The notes beneath the pieces are model-generated. The model saw only the letters and a program-made list of their open reading frames with translations, made no database searches and was not told the DNA's origin. This document shows, piece after piece, positions 8,847-16,382 of a stretch of 38,750 nucleotides of DNA. Position 1 is the first letter of the stretch; every line of letters starts with the position of its first letter. The stretch spans positions 1 through 38,750 of the forward strand of contig CAMOEW010000012.1 of assembly GCA_946612625.1 (NCBI GenBank). Direction: 5' to 3'. The DNA is from an uncultured Prevotella sp. Its GTDB lineage: Bacteria > Bacteroidota > Bacteroidia > Bacteroidales > Bacteroidaceae. Made by a program: the position numbers and the translations under genes.

Positions 8847-9137
8847 TCAGCAGAAACGTATGTCGGTGATTATCTGCGCTCCCACAAAGCTGTTCAGTTT
8901 TCCCACCAACTCCTGTCGTTGCATGCTCAGATCGGAGCGCAATGCCGGGCTCGACAGGCTCACCACGAGCGTTTGGTTTCTTATGTATGTGTTCATAGTG
9001 TAGCCGGCAATCATTTCGCCTGCCACTATTGGCCATGCTTCCACCAATCGTTTTTGCAGCAGTGGTGTTTCCAGTCCCTGACTTCTCAGATTCTGCATTA
9101 TCAGGTCCTTGATTGTTTTAACGTCTTTCCTAAACAT
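8847..9137 (-). CDS. DUF721 / DciA-like protein
   Basis: A 96-residue basic protein. It shows the DUF721 pattern: a helical start (IKDLIMQNLRSQGLE), then AWPIVAGEMIAGYT and a strand carrying LVVSLSSPALRSDL. DciA is the ancestral loader or partner of the replicative helicase DnaB; whether this small Bacteroidetes form does the same is inference. Its start overlaps the end of recF by 8 bases, so the two replication and repair genes are translationally coupled. Confidence 0.85.
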   Translation of the reverse strand: MFRKDVKTIKDLIMQNLRSQGLETPLLQKRLVEAWPIVAGEMIAGYTMNTYIRNQTLVVSLSSPALRSDLSMQRQELVGKLNSFVGAQIITDIRFC

Positions 9138-10227
9138 TTATCTCTCCGTTTTCCACATGAAATATCTTATAGTCGAGAGCCGACATCCTTAGTATCTGGT
9201 CAAGATGTTCGCGGTTTGTGTCGGTAATGAAAATCTGTCCGAAATCCTTTCCCCCCACAATCTTCACTATCTGTTCCACTCTCTCTGCATCCAGTTTGTC
9301 GAAGATGTCGTCGAGCAGCAGCAGCGGTGTAGTTTGCGATGCCGTCCTTTTCAAAAAGTCAAACTGCGCCAGTTTCAATGCTATCACGAATGTTTTGTTC
9401 TGTCCCTGGCTTCCCTCGCGCTTCATCGGGTGCTCTCCAATCTCAAACTCTAGGTCGTCGCGGTGTATTCCGTGAAGCGAATACCCCACCGCTCTGTCTT
9501 TCATGCGGTCGCGCTGTATCACGTCAATCAGTGGTCCTCGCTGGCAGTGCGAAACGTATTTAAGTCCCACAGTCTCCCTGTCGAGAGAAATCATCGTATA
9601 GTATTTCTGGAACACCGGTACAAGTTCTTCCACAAACGCCTTGCGTGCCGTGTAAATCCTTTCGCCGTACATTGCCATCTGCTCTTCCCACAGTTGCATC
9701 AGCTGTGCGTCGGGTTCTGTCTCCATCTTCAGCAGTATGTTTCGCTGTGCGAGTGCCTTGTTATAGTTTGCCAGTGCATCGATATGCTTACGGTCATACT
9801 GCGAAATCACTATGTCCATCAACCGTCTGCGCTCTTCGCTGACACCCTCGATGAGCATCGAGTCCGACGGCGACACCACCACGAGCGGAATCAGTCCGAT
9901 ATGTTCCGAAAGTTTCTTGTATTCTTTTTTGTCGCGCTTGAAATGCTTTTTCGTGCCACGCTTCATGCCGCAGTATATCTTCAGTGGTTCGTCGTTCTCG
10001 CTGTCATACTCCCCCTCCAGCACAAAAAAATCCTGGTCGTGACGTATCAGCTGCGAGTCAATTGCCTGATGTGCGCTCTTGCAGAACGACAGATAGTAGA
10101 TAGCGTCGAGAATATTCGTCTTGCCCATGCCGTTTTTCCCGATGAAACAGTTCATCTTCGGCGATAATTCCATGACAGCCTCGCTGATGTTCTTATAGTT
10201 GATAATTGACAGACTCTTAAGTATCAT
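9130..10227 (-). CDS. recF: DNA replication and repair protein RecF
   Basis: A 365-residue SMC-like ATPase that binds gapped DNA and helps load RecA. The Walker A motif is GKNGMGKTN near residue 35, the ABC signature region is REGSQGQNKTF near 270, and the Walker B motif is PLLLLDDIFDKLD near 305. The frame stays open upstream to 10296, but the family start (MILKSLSIINYKN) is the ATG at 10227, and the promoter for this gene lies inside the upstream extension. The gene is first in a two-gene unit with DUF721. Confidence 0.95.
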   Translation of the reverse strand: MILKSLSIINYKNISEAVMELSPKMNCFIGKNGMGKTNILDAIYYLSFCKSAHQAIDSQLIRHDQDFFVLEGEYDSENDEPLKIYCGMKRGTKKHFKRDKKEYKKLSEHIGLIPLVVVSPSDSMLIEGVSEERRRLMDIVISQYDRKHIDALANYNKALAQRNILLKMETEPDAQLMQLWEEQMAMYGERIYTARKAFVEELVPVFQKYYTMISLDRETVGLKYVSHCQRGPLIDVIQRDRMKDRAVGYSLHGIHRDDLEFEIGEHPMKREGSQGQNKTFVIALKLAQFDFLKRTASQTTPLLLLDDIFDKLDAERVEQIVKIVGGKDFGQIFITDTNREHLDQILRMSALDYKIFHVENGEINV

Positions 10228-10255
10228 AATTAAGCAATTGCATAAAAATGGAATG

Positions 10256-10286
10256 CAAAAATAGTGAAAATAGAGCATAAAACCAA
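10256..10286 (-). promoter_or_regulatory. Promoter of recF
   Basis: On the minus strand TTGG (10283-10286) and TATTTTTG (10256-10263) are 19 bases apart. The -7 box is 28 bases before the recF ATG. It is divergent from the TPR gene promoter. Confidence 0.6.
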
Positions 10287-10303
10287 GAAAAAACAAAAAA
10301 AGT

Positions 10304-10319
10304 CTGAAATAAATTTCAG
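10304..10319. promoter_or_regulatory. 16-bp palindrome between the recF and TPR promoters (possible operator)
   Basis: CTGAAAT, AA, ATTTCAG: two perfect 7-base arms around 2 bases. It sits where the -33 element of the rightward promoter would be and close to the leftward one. A repressor site or chance AT-rich symmetry are both possible. Confidence 0.4.
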
Positions 10320-10337
10320 TATCTGCAAGAAATTAAG

Positions 10338-10345
10338 TAATTTTG
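10338..10345 (+). promoter_or_regulatory. -7 box for the TPR-ribH-xth run
   Basis: TAATTTTG is followed by C and lies 39 bases before the ATG at 10385. No good -33 element is seen at the usual distance; the palindrome at 10304-10319 occupies that place. Confidence 0.55.
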
Positions 10346-10384
10346 CCACGCAATTTTCGCAGACAAGTAAAAAATATTAAAATA

Positions 10385-11038
10385 ATGGCAAAAAAAACAG
10401 TAGAGACCGCTCCTGTATTAGAGGAGCAGCTAAACAAGTCAGAGGCGTTCTTCCTTAAATACAAGAAGCCTATCATCTATTGCGTTGTTGCACTTGTTGT
10501 AATCATCGCAGGAGTTGTTCTTTACAACACATACGTGGCTGGTCCGCGCGAGCAGAAGGCAAGTACCGAGCTGTCGAAGGCTCAGCAGCTCTTCGCTCAG
10601 GATCAGTTCGACAAGGCTCTGCCGATATTCCAGCAGGTTGCCGGCGAATACGGCAGCACCAAGGCCGGCAATCTGGCAACCCTTTATGCCGGACTGTGTC
10701 AGGCACAGTTGGGCAAATGGGAAGATGCCTTGAAGCTTCTTGAAGACTTTGACCTACAGGACGACCAGATGATTAGTCCTTCTGTCGAGGGTGCTATCGG
10801 CAATGCCTATGCTCATCTGAAGAAGTACGACGAAGCCGTGAAGCATCTGAAGAATGCAGCTGAGCGTGCCGACAACAACTCCCTGTCGCCTACATTCCTC
10901 ATTCAGGCTGGCGAGATTCTCGAGAGCCAGGGCAAGAAAGACGAGGCTCTGAAACTGTATCAGACGGTAAAGGACAAGTATTTCCGCTCCATGCAGTATC
11001 AGACCATCGATGCATACATCGAGCGTGTGTCTGAGTGA
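10385..11038 (+). CDS. Membrane-anchored tetratricopeptide repeat protein (YfgM-like)
   Basis: A 217-residue protein with a short basic cytoplasmic N-terminus, one membrane segment (about residues 25-46) and an exported domain of TPR helices (repeats near residues 58-90, 92-125, 130-160 and 165-205). This layout matches YfgM, an inner-membrane protein that works with SecYEG and periplasmic chaperones; that function is inferred from the layout only. The frame is open to a TTG at 10343, but that codon lies inside the -7 box, so ATG 10385 is the start. ribH follows after 12 bases. Confidence 0.85.
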   Translation: MAKKTVETAPVLEEQLNKSEAFFLKYKKPIIYCVVALVVIIAGVVLYNTYVAGPREQKASTELSKAQQLFAQDQFDKALPIFQQVAGEYGSTKAGNLATLYAGLCQAQLGKWEDALKLLEDFDLQDDQMISPSVEGAIGNAYAHLKKYDEAVKHLKNAAERADNNSLSPTFLIQAGEILESQGKKDEALKLYQTVKDKYFRSMQYQTIDAYIERVSE

Positions 11039-11050
11039 TTCGTTGGAATT

Positions 11051-11527
11051 ATGGCAACAGCACTTCATAATCTTAGCGAATACGACGACCGTAAGATTCC
11101 CGACGCGTCGAACATGTGCTTCGGCATTGTCGTGGCTGAGTGGAATCCAGAGATAACCGGAGCTCTCCTTCAAGGTGCCGTCAACACTCTTGAGAAGCAC
11201 GGCGTAATTCCCGAGAACATTCACGTAAAACGGGTTCCGGGCAGCTTCGAACTTATCTACGGTGCCAATCAGATGGCACGCAACGACAGCTACGATGCTG
11301 TGATTATCCTCGGCAGCGTGATTCGTGGCGAGACTCCACACTTCGACTATATCTGTCAGGGAGTCACTCAGGGTATTGCACACCTGAATGCCACTGGCAA
11401 TATTCCCGTCATCTACGGGCTGCTCACCACCGACGACCTTCAGCAGGCTCGCGAACGTGCTGGCGGCAAGCTGGGCAACAAAGGCGATGAGTGTGCCATT
11501 GACGCAATTAAAATGGCAAAATTCTGA
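11051..11527 (+). CDS. ribH: 6,7-dimethyl-8-ribityllumazine synthase
   Basis: A 158-residue enzyme for the next-to-last step of riboflavin synthesis, forming lumazine in an icosahedral or pentameric assembly. Motifs: [10 protein letters not shown] near residue 24, the VPGSFEL segment near 60, [14 protein letters not shown] near 87 with the catalytic histidine, and the C-terminal [10 protein letters not shown] with its phosphate-binding basic residues. It stands alone among riboflavin genes here. It lies between the TPR gene and exonuclease III and is probably co-transcribed with both. Confidence 0.95.
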   Translation: MATALHNLSEYDDRKIPDASNMCFGIVVAEWNPEITGALLQGAVNTLEKHGVIPENIHVKRVPGSFELIYGANQMARNDSYDAVIILGSVIRGETPHFDYICQGVTQGIAHLNATGNIPVIYGLLTTDDLQQARERAGGKLGNKGDECAIDAIKMAKF

Positions 11528-11539
11528 TATCGTCCACTT

Positions 11540-12289
11540 ATGAAATTCATTTCGTGGAACGTCAATGGCATCAGGGCTTGTGAAGGAAAGGACTTCAGCG
11601 CCACCTTCAAGAGCCTTGATGCCGATTTTTTCTGTCTTCAGGAGACAAAGATTCAGGCGGGACAGCTCGACCTTGAGTTTCCCGGCTACGAGTCATACTG
11701 GAACTATGCCGACAAAAAAGGCTACAGTGGCACTGCCATCTTCACTCGGCATAAGCCTCTCAGCGTGACATACGGCATCGGCATCGACCTGCATGACCAC
11801 GAGGGTCGTGTGATTACGCTCGAAATGCCCGCTTTCTTTCTTGTCTGCTGCTACACGCCAAACTCTCAGGACGGTCTGCGCCGCTTAGAATATCGCATGT
11901 CGTGGGAAGACAGTTTCCGTGCCTATCTGAAGAGTCTCGACCTTCAGAAGCCCGTAATCCTCTGCGGCGACCTCAACGTGGCCCACGAGGAGATTGACCT
12001 TAAAAATCCGAAGACCAACCGCAACAATGCCGGCTTCACCGACGCTGAGCGCGAGAAGTTCAGCGAACTGCTTGCCAGTGGTTTCACCGACAGCTTCCGC
12101 TATCTCTATCCCGAACAGGTTACATATTCATGGTGGAGCTATCGTTTCCGTGCCCGTGAGAAGAATGCCGGTTGGCGCATCGACTACTTCGTCGTCAGCA
12201 ACCGCCTTTGCGAAAGCATAGCCGATGCAAAAATCCATACCGACATCCTCGGCAGCGACCACTGCCCCGTTGAGCTGCTGCTGAAATAG
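11540..12289 (+). CDS. xth: Exodeoxyribonuclease III (AP endonuclease)
   Basis: A 249-residue enzyme of the exonuclease-endonuclease-phosphatase fold that cleaves DNA at abasic sites and trims 3' ends. All signature motifs are present: WNVNGIRA at the start, LQETKIQ with the metal-binding glutamate, GDLNVAH near residue 145, TYSWWSYR near 200, WRIDYF near 215, and GSDHCPVEL at the end with the catalytic His and Asp. It ends just before tandem repeat array A and converges on the antiporter gene. Confidence 0.95.
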   Translation: MKFISWNVNGIRACEGKDFSATFKSLDADFFCLQETKIQAGQLDLEFPGYESYWNYADKKGYSGTAIFTRHKPLSVTYGIGIDLHDHEGRVITLEMPAFFLVCCYTPNSQDGLRRLEYRMSWEDSFRAYLKSLDLQKPVILCGDLNVAHEEIDLKNPKTNRNNAGFTDAEREKFSELLASGFTDSFRYLYPEQVTYSWWSYRFRAREKNAGWRIDYFVVSNRLCESIADAKIHTDILGSDHCPVELLLK

Positions 12290-12322
12290 CAGCGTCGCTC
12301 ATCTTTTTCTTCGGACAAATAT

Positions 12323-12542
12323 GTCGCTCGGAACGGCGGGAAATCTGGAATCTCGGGAATGCTGTCGCTCCGAGCGACGATAATTCTGAAAATGCGGAAA
12401 TGCTGTCGCTCGGAACGGCGGGAAATCTGGAATTTCGGAAATGCTGTCGCTCGGAACGACGATAATTCTGAAAAAGCGGGAATGCTGTCGCTCGGAGCGA
12501 CGGGAAATCTGGAATTACGGAAATGCTGTCGCTCCGAGCGAC
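12323..12542. repeat. Tandem repeat array A (41-bp units)
   Basis: Six units begin at 12323, 12364, 12405, 12446, 12487 and 12528, exactly 41 bases apart; the last is cut after 15 bases. Each starts with a near-palindrome (GTCGCTC, one base, GAGCGAC or a close variant) and continues with a conserved 26-base tail ending in GGAAATGCT. Units 1 and 3 resemble each other (GGGAAATCTGGAAT) and so do 2 and 4 (GATAATTCTGAAA), so an 82-base pair was probably duplicated. The array fills the gap between the convergent xth and antiporter genes. The same family recurs inverted at 33226-33403. Unit length is not a multiple of three, which argues against coding. Confidence 0.9.
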
Positions 12543-12548
12543 GCATCT

Positions 12549-13901
12549 TTATGAGGGTTTGTTCTCATGAGCACTCATATTCTTAATAAACAGTTCGACA
12601 AGATGTTTCGTGATAAAAGTATGTCTGACGGCATGGCGCACCTTATCTGCGAATGCGTTTGAGTTGTCAGATGGTGTAGCCGCCTTCGCTTCCGCTTCTG
12701 CCACTTGCAGCTCGCGCTTGTCAATCTTGGCACGGAAGGAATCCGAAACGTGATTATAAAGGAACGTATAGCATGGCACGGCTGCTTTCATGATATATGG
12801 TGTGAGGAAGGTGGTCACCACACTGGATGCTACGATGATAGGATAGATGATGGGATTGAGGACGCCCAGGCTGGTACCCAGTGAAGCGATGATGAACGAG
12901 AACTCACCTATCTGCACAAATGAGAAGCTGGTAAGCATGGAGTCGCGCATCGTCTGACCACCCCACCAGCAACCTAAGGTGCCAAAGAGGATCATTCCGA
13001 CGACAATTACCAGGCTGACCCAGATGATGCTCATCCAATATTCCGACAGTGAAGACGGATTGATCAGCATACCCACAGAGATGAAGAAGATAGCAGCAAA
13101 GACGTTTTTCAGCGGTGTCATCAGCTTTTCGATACGATGCGACTCAACGGTCTCGGCAAGGATAGAACCCATCACGAAAGCACCGAGTGCACTGCTGAAG
13201 CCTGCTTCCTCAGCCGTCAGCACCATACCCAAGCATAGACCCAAGGCGAGGATGATAAGCGTCTCGTCGTTCAAATGGGCTTTTAGCTTGCGTATCAATG
13301 TCGGGATGATTAGTATTCCGCAGATGAACCATGCTGCAAGGGTAATGGCCAGGTCGACGACCTTGCTGGCCAGCTCGGCACCCTCGAACTGATGACGGAT
13401 GGCTATGCTGGAAAGCAATACCATCAGTACCACAGCCACCACGTCCTCCACGATAAGGATGCTGGTCGCTCCCTTGACGAAGCGCTCCTTACTCAGACCA
13501 GCCTCGTCGATGGCCTTCATCACGATAGTGGTACTCGACATGCAGAGCATGCCCGCCAGGAACAGGGAGTTCACCATGTCAAATTGGGCATCCACCCCCA
13601 CGAGATAGCCAAAAAGCATCATGCCCACAATGATGGTCAGTGCGCCTATTGCCGCCACCTTGCCGCTACTGATGAGGTTCTTCAGGCGGAACTCCAGACC
13701 GATGCAGAACAACACAAACAGTACGCCGATGTCGCCCCAGGCCTTTACGTTATCACCATTCACAAGCGTCTGGCCAAACAGGTGCGGGCCTACCAGGACA
13801 CCTGCAACGATATAACCCAAAACAACTGGCTGCTTTAACAACTTAAACACAATACTGACTACTGCAGCAGTAATCATCAAAATGTATAAATCAGATACCA
13901 T
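12549..13901 (-). CDS. Cation:proton antiporter, CPA2 family (KefB/NapA-like membrane domain)
   Basis: A 450-residue inner-membrane protein with about 12-13 hydrophobic segments, exchanging Na+ or K+ for H+. Family features: LKQPVVLGYIVAGVLVGPH at the first helices, GLEFRLKNL, the SSTTIVMKAIDE segment, and SSALGAFVMGSILAET. Unlike full-length KefB or KefC it has no TrkA-N nucleotide-binding domain. It ends in a charged, alanine-rich cytoplasmic tail (about residues 385-450). It has its own promoter at 13965-13994. Substrate cannot be decided from the sequence. Confidence 0.9.
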   Translation of the reverse strand: MVSDLYILMITAAVVSIVFKLLKQPVVLGYIVAGVLVGPHLFGQTLVNGDNVKAWGDIGVLFVLFCIGLEFRLKNLISSGKVAAIGALTIIVGMMLFGYLVGVDAQFDMVNSLFLAGMLCMSSTTIVMKAIDEAGLSKERFVKGATSILIVEDVVAVVLMVLLSSIAIRHQFEGAELASKVVDLAITLAAWFICGILIIPTLIRKLKAHLNDETLIILALGLCLGMVLTAEEAGFSSALGAFVMGSILAETVESHRIEKLMTPLKNVFAAIFFISVGMLINPSSLSEYWMSIIWVSLVIVVGMILFGTLGCWWGGQTMRDSMLTSFSFVQIGEFSFIIASLGTSLGVLNPIIYPIIVASSVVTTFLTPYIMKAAVPCYTFLYNHVSDSFRAKIDKRELQVAEAEAKAATPSDNSNAFADKVRHAVRHTFITKHLVELFIKNMSAHENKPS

Positions 13902-13964
13902 ACTATAATTTTATTATAATGTTTTTATTATTCTACAGAAGTAATCAATCTAAGTTTTGGATTA

Positions 13965-13994
13965 CAAAGTTAAGCAATTTTCGTCAAAAAACAA
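13965..13994 (-). promoter_or_regulatory. Promoter of the antiporter gene
   Basis: On the minus strand TTG (13992-13994), a 19-base spacer and TAACTTTG (13965-13972). The coding start is 63 bases downstream; the leader between is AT-rich without visible structure. Confidence 0.6.
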
Positions 13995-14101
13995 CAATCA
14001 AACACCCAAAACTAACATTTATTGCAGATTTTGAAACTCATTTTGCATATATTGAAAGACCAGCTGCATGACATGCTGCTTCGTCCACAATGACAACAGA
14101 A

Positions 14102-14136
14102 AATCCCGCTAATTTCAAATGAAACTTCGCGGGATT
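14102..14136 (-). terminator. Hairpin behind tRNA-Phe, probable terminator
   Basis: Arms AATCCCGC (14102-14109) and GCGGGATT (14129-14136) pair perfectly, with a smaller TTTCA/TGAAA symmetry inside the loop. On the minus strand the stem ends in TTTTC, a short T run. It lies 18 bases after the tRNA 3' end. Confidence 0.65.
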
Positions 14137-14153
14137 CATAATGAAAGGAGGAG

Positions 14154-14226
14154 TGGTACCTCCAGGAATCGAACCGGGGACACACGGATTTTCAGTCCGA
14201 TGCTCTACCAACTGAGCTAAGGCACC
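14154..14226 (-). tRNA. tRNA-Phe (anticodon GAA)
   Basis: A 73-base cloverleaf on the minus strand. The acceptor stem GGTGCCT pairs with AGGTACC (one G-T pair), the D-arm TAGCTCAGTTGGTAGAGCA and T-arm GGTTCGATTCC are canonical, and the anticodon loop reads CTGAAAA with GAA in the centre. No CCA is encoded, as is usual in Bacteroidetes. It is a single tRNA gene with its own promoter (14267-14274) and hairpin terminator (14102-14136). Confidence 0.97.
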
Positions 14227-14266
14227 ATTTTTCTTCAGATCACTGCATTCCTTTCGTTTGCGGATG

Positions 14267-14274
14267 CAAAGGTA
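14267..14274 (-). promoter_or_regulatory. -7 box of the tRNA-Phe gene
   Basis: TACCTTTG on the minus strand followed by CATCCGCAAA, nearly the same as in front of the SRP RNA gene. A weaker TTTCGG at about -33 sits 19 bases upstream. The mature tRNA starts 40 bases after the box. Confidence 0.7.
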
Positions 14275-14370
14275 CAACAAATATTTGGTTCCCGAAAGAA
14301 AAAGTAGCGAAAAATGTTCCGGCTTAATGTTTATTAACAATTTTACCTATTGTTCATCTTATTTAATCTA

Positions 14371-15492
14371 TTATTCATTAGTCGAAGCCGCTATTGGATT
14401 CCATCCTTGTGCCTTGAGCACAAATTCCTGGTTGTCACGGCTCACGAGCATCAGTCCGAGCTCAGGCTGGGTGATATGACCAATGAGTTTTACGTCGTCG
14501 AGAGTTTCGATTTTCGCATGGTCGCCGATGGGGACGGTGAAAAGCAACTCGTAGTCTTCGCCGCCATTGAGGGCACATGTGGTAACATTCATGTTCATCT
14601 CCTCAGCCATCACTGCCGTCTGGTAGTCGATGGGGATATTTTTCTCGTAGATGCGACATCCTACGTTCGAGCGCTTGCAGATATGATGCAGTTCCGATGA
14701 TAGTCCGTCGCTGATGTCGATCATGGCTGTCGGTCGTATGCCTGCCTCGCGCAGTCGCTCAACGATGTCGCCGCGTGCCTCGGCTTTCAGCTGTCGCTGA
14801 AGCAGATATTCCTTGCCTGCGAAGTCGGGTTGAAAGTTCTTTTGAGCCGACAGCTGTGAGTTGAGCATCGACACTTGTTGCTCGTCGCCCGTAGCTTTGG
14901 CTTTGGCTATTTTCCGCTGAATATCGTCAATCTGGCTATAATAGACCGACTTCTCGCGCTCCAACAGCTGCAGTCCCATGTATGCTGCTCCCAAGTCGCC
15001 GCTGACGCAGATGAGGTCGGTGTCCTTGGCTCCACTGCGATATACGATGTCTTCGCGGCGGGCTTCGCCAATGCATGTTATGCTTATGGCGAGTCCGGTA
15101 TAGCTCGACGTGGTGTCGCCGCCCACGATGTCAACGTTCCATTTGTCGCATGCCAGTCGAAGACCGCTGTAGAATTCCTCTATGTCTTCCACGCTGAAGC
15201 GTTTGCTCAGAGCAAGTGATACGGTCAGTTGCCGTGGCGTGCCGTTCATGGCGAAGATGTCGCTGATGTTCACCATTGCTGCTTTGTAGCCAAGATGTTT
15301 CAGCCCGGTGTATGTGAGGTCGAAGTGAACGCCTTCCATCAGCATGTCGGTGGTGACGAGTACATCGGTGTCGTCGTAGTGCATCACGGCACAGTCGTCG
15401 CCAGCTCCCTTGATTGTCGAGGCATTTTTCGTCGTGATATCTTTTGTGAGCCGGTCTATCAGTCCGAACTCTCCTATTTTTGCAATGTCCAT
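14371..15492 (-). CDS. thiL: Thiamine-monophosphate kinase
   Basis: A 373-residue enzyme that phosphorylates thiamine monophosphate to the cofactor TPP. It shows the ATP-binding start (GEFGLIDRL, then GDDCAVM near residue 33), TTDMLMEGVHFDL, GGDTTSS near 120 and ISDGLSSELHHI near 255. It carries an insertion-like helical stretch around residues 170-220, as is common in Bacteroidetes ThiL. It is last in the sppA-lpxK-punA-thiL run, 14 bases after the nucleoside phosphorylase. No TPP riboswitch is visible in front of the run. Confidence 0.93.
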   Translation of the reverse strand: MDIAKIGEFGLIDRLTKDITTKNASTIKGAGDDCAVMHYDDTDVLVTTDMLMEGVHFDLTYTGLKHLGYKAAMVNISDIFAMNGTPRQLTVSLALSKRFSVEDIEEFYSGLRLACDKWNVDIVGGDTTSSYTGLAISITCIGEARREDIVYRSGAKDTDLICVSGDLGAAYMGLQLLEREKSVYYSQIDDIQRKIAKAKATGDEQQVSMLNSQLSAQKNFQPDFAGKEYLLQRQLKAEARGDIVERLREAGIRPTAMIDISDGLSSELHHICKRSNVGCRIYEKNIPIDYQTAVMAEEMNMNVTTCALNGGEDYELLFTVPIGDHAKIETLDDVKLIGHITQPELGLMLVSRDNQEFVLKAQGWNPIAASTNE

Positions 15493-15506
15493 ATCGTATG
15501 AACGGT

Positions 15507-16382
15507 TTATTTCTTAAATATGTCTGTCGGGTGGTCTGTGTTAAACTTCTCGGTTTTGCTGTGCTCAATGCTTTCATTGCGGATAATCATCTCGCGCATG
15601 ATGGTTGTCATCAGCGGTTGGGCTTTGTTGGCAGCCTGCTGCACCTCTTCATGGCTTACCTCGACGGGCACGTCGAAGCCGCCGAGGTCGGTAATGACGC
15701 TGATGCCGAAGGTGCGGATGCCGCAATGATGAGCCACGATTACTTCGGGAACAGTGCTCATGCCGACGGCGTCGCCACCGAAGCCGCGATACATCTTATA
15801 TTCGGCAGGAGTCTCGAAGGTGGGACCCTGAACGCCTACATATATGCCGTAGTTGATACGGATGTCTTTGTCACGGGCAATATCGGCTGCCAGTTGTATC
15901 AGATTGCGGCTGTAGGTCTCGTGCATGTCGGGGAATCGTGGACCGGTGGGGAAGTTCTTTCCGCGCAGAGGATGCTCGGGGAAGAGGTTGATGTGGTCGG
16001 TGATTATCATCAGGTCGCCAATCTTAAAGCCGGGGTTCATACCTCCTGCGGCATTGCTGACGAAGAGTGTTTTTATGCCGAGCTCATACATCACCCTGAC
16101 AGGGAATGTAACTTCTTTCATCGAGTAGCCCTCATAAAAGTGGAAGCGTCCCTTCATGGCCATGATGTCGATGCCTCCGAGTTTCCCGAAGATTAAACGT
16201 CCGCTGTGGCCCTCAACAGTGGAGACCGGGAAGTTGGGAATGTCTTTGTACTCAATCTCCTCGGCTTCGGAAATTTCCGAAGCTAATTGTCCGAGGCCTG
16301 TCCCCAGTATTATCGCCGTTTTGGGACTTACGGTCATCCTTTCTTTTAGCCAGGATGCTGTTTCTTGAATTTTTGCGTACAT
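15507..16382 (-). CDS. Purine nucleoside phosphorylase
   Basis: A 291-residue enzyme splitting purine ribonucleosides with phosphate for salvage (punA/DeoD-type II trimeric family). Motifs: IILGTGLGQLA with the phosphate loop, VEGHSGRLIFGKLGG near residue 75, the VSNAAGGMNP segment near 115, and GGDAVGMSTVPEVIVA near 210 with the purine-binding region. The frame opens at a TTG at 16388, but the ATG at 16382 (MYAKIQ) fits the family start. The first 131 bases are also the end of lpxK in another frame, an unusually long overlap. Confidence 0.94.
   Translation of the reverse strand: MYAKIQETASWLKERMTVSPKTAIILGTGLGQLASEISEAEEIEYKDIPNFPVSTVEGHSGRLIFGKLGGIDIMAMKGRFHFYEGYSMKEVTFPVRVMYELGIKTLFVSNAAGGMNPGFKIGDLMIITDHINLFPEHPLRGKNFPTGPRFPDMHETYSRNLIQLAADIARDKDIRINYGIYVGVQGPTFETPAEYKMYRGFGGDAVGMSTVPEVIVAHHCGIRTFGISVITDLGGFDVPVEVSHEEVQQAANKAQPLMTTIMREMIIRNESIEHSKTEKFNTDHPTDIFKK

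Noticed and set aside
9463..10167. 234-codon frame antisense to recF
   Set aside because: Composition shadow of recF; no start signals or recognisable family.
10228..10296. N-terminal extension of RecF
   Set aside because: The recF promoter lies inside this stretch, and family members start at MILKSL.
12323..12542. CRISPR array
   Set aside because: The parts between the palindromic cores are themselves conserved, so there are no unique spacers, and no cas genes are nearby.
12184..12586. Open frames on both strands across repeat array A, with repeated Ser-Glu-Arg-Gln-His-type residues
   Set aside because: They are translations of the 41-base repeat, whose length is not a multiple of three. 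They have no start signals and overlap the ends of real genes.
14038..14340. 100-codon frame on the minus strand
   Set aside because: It runs through the tRNA-Phe gene and its terminator.
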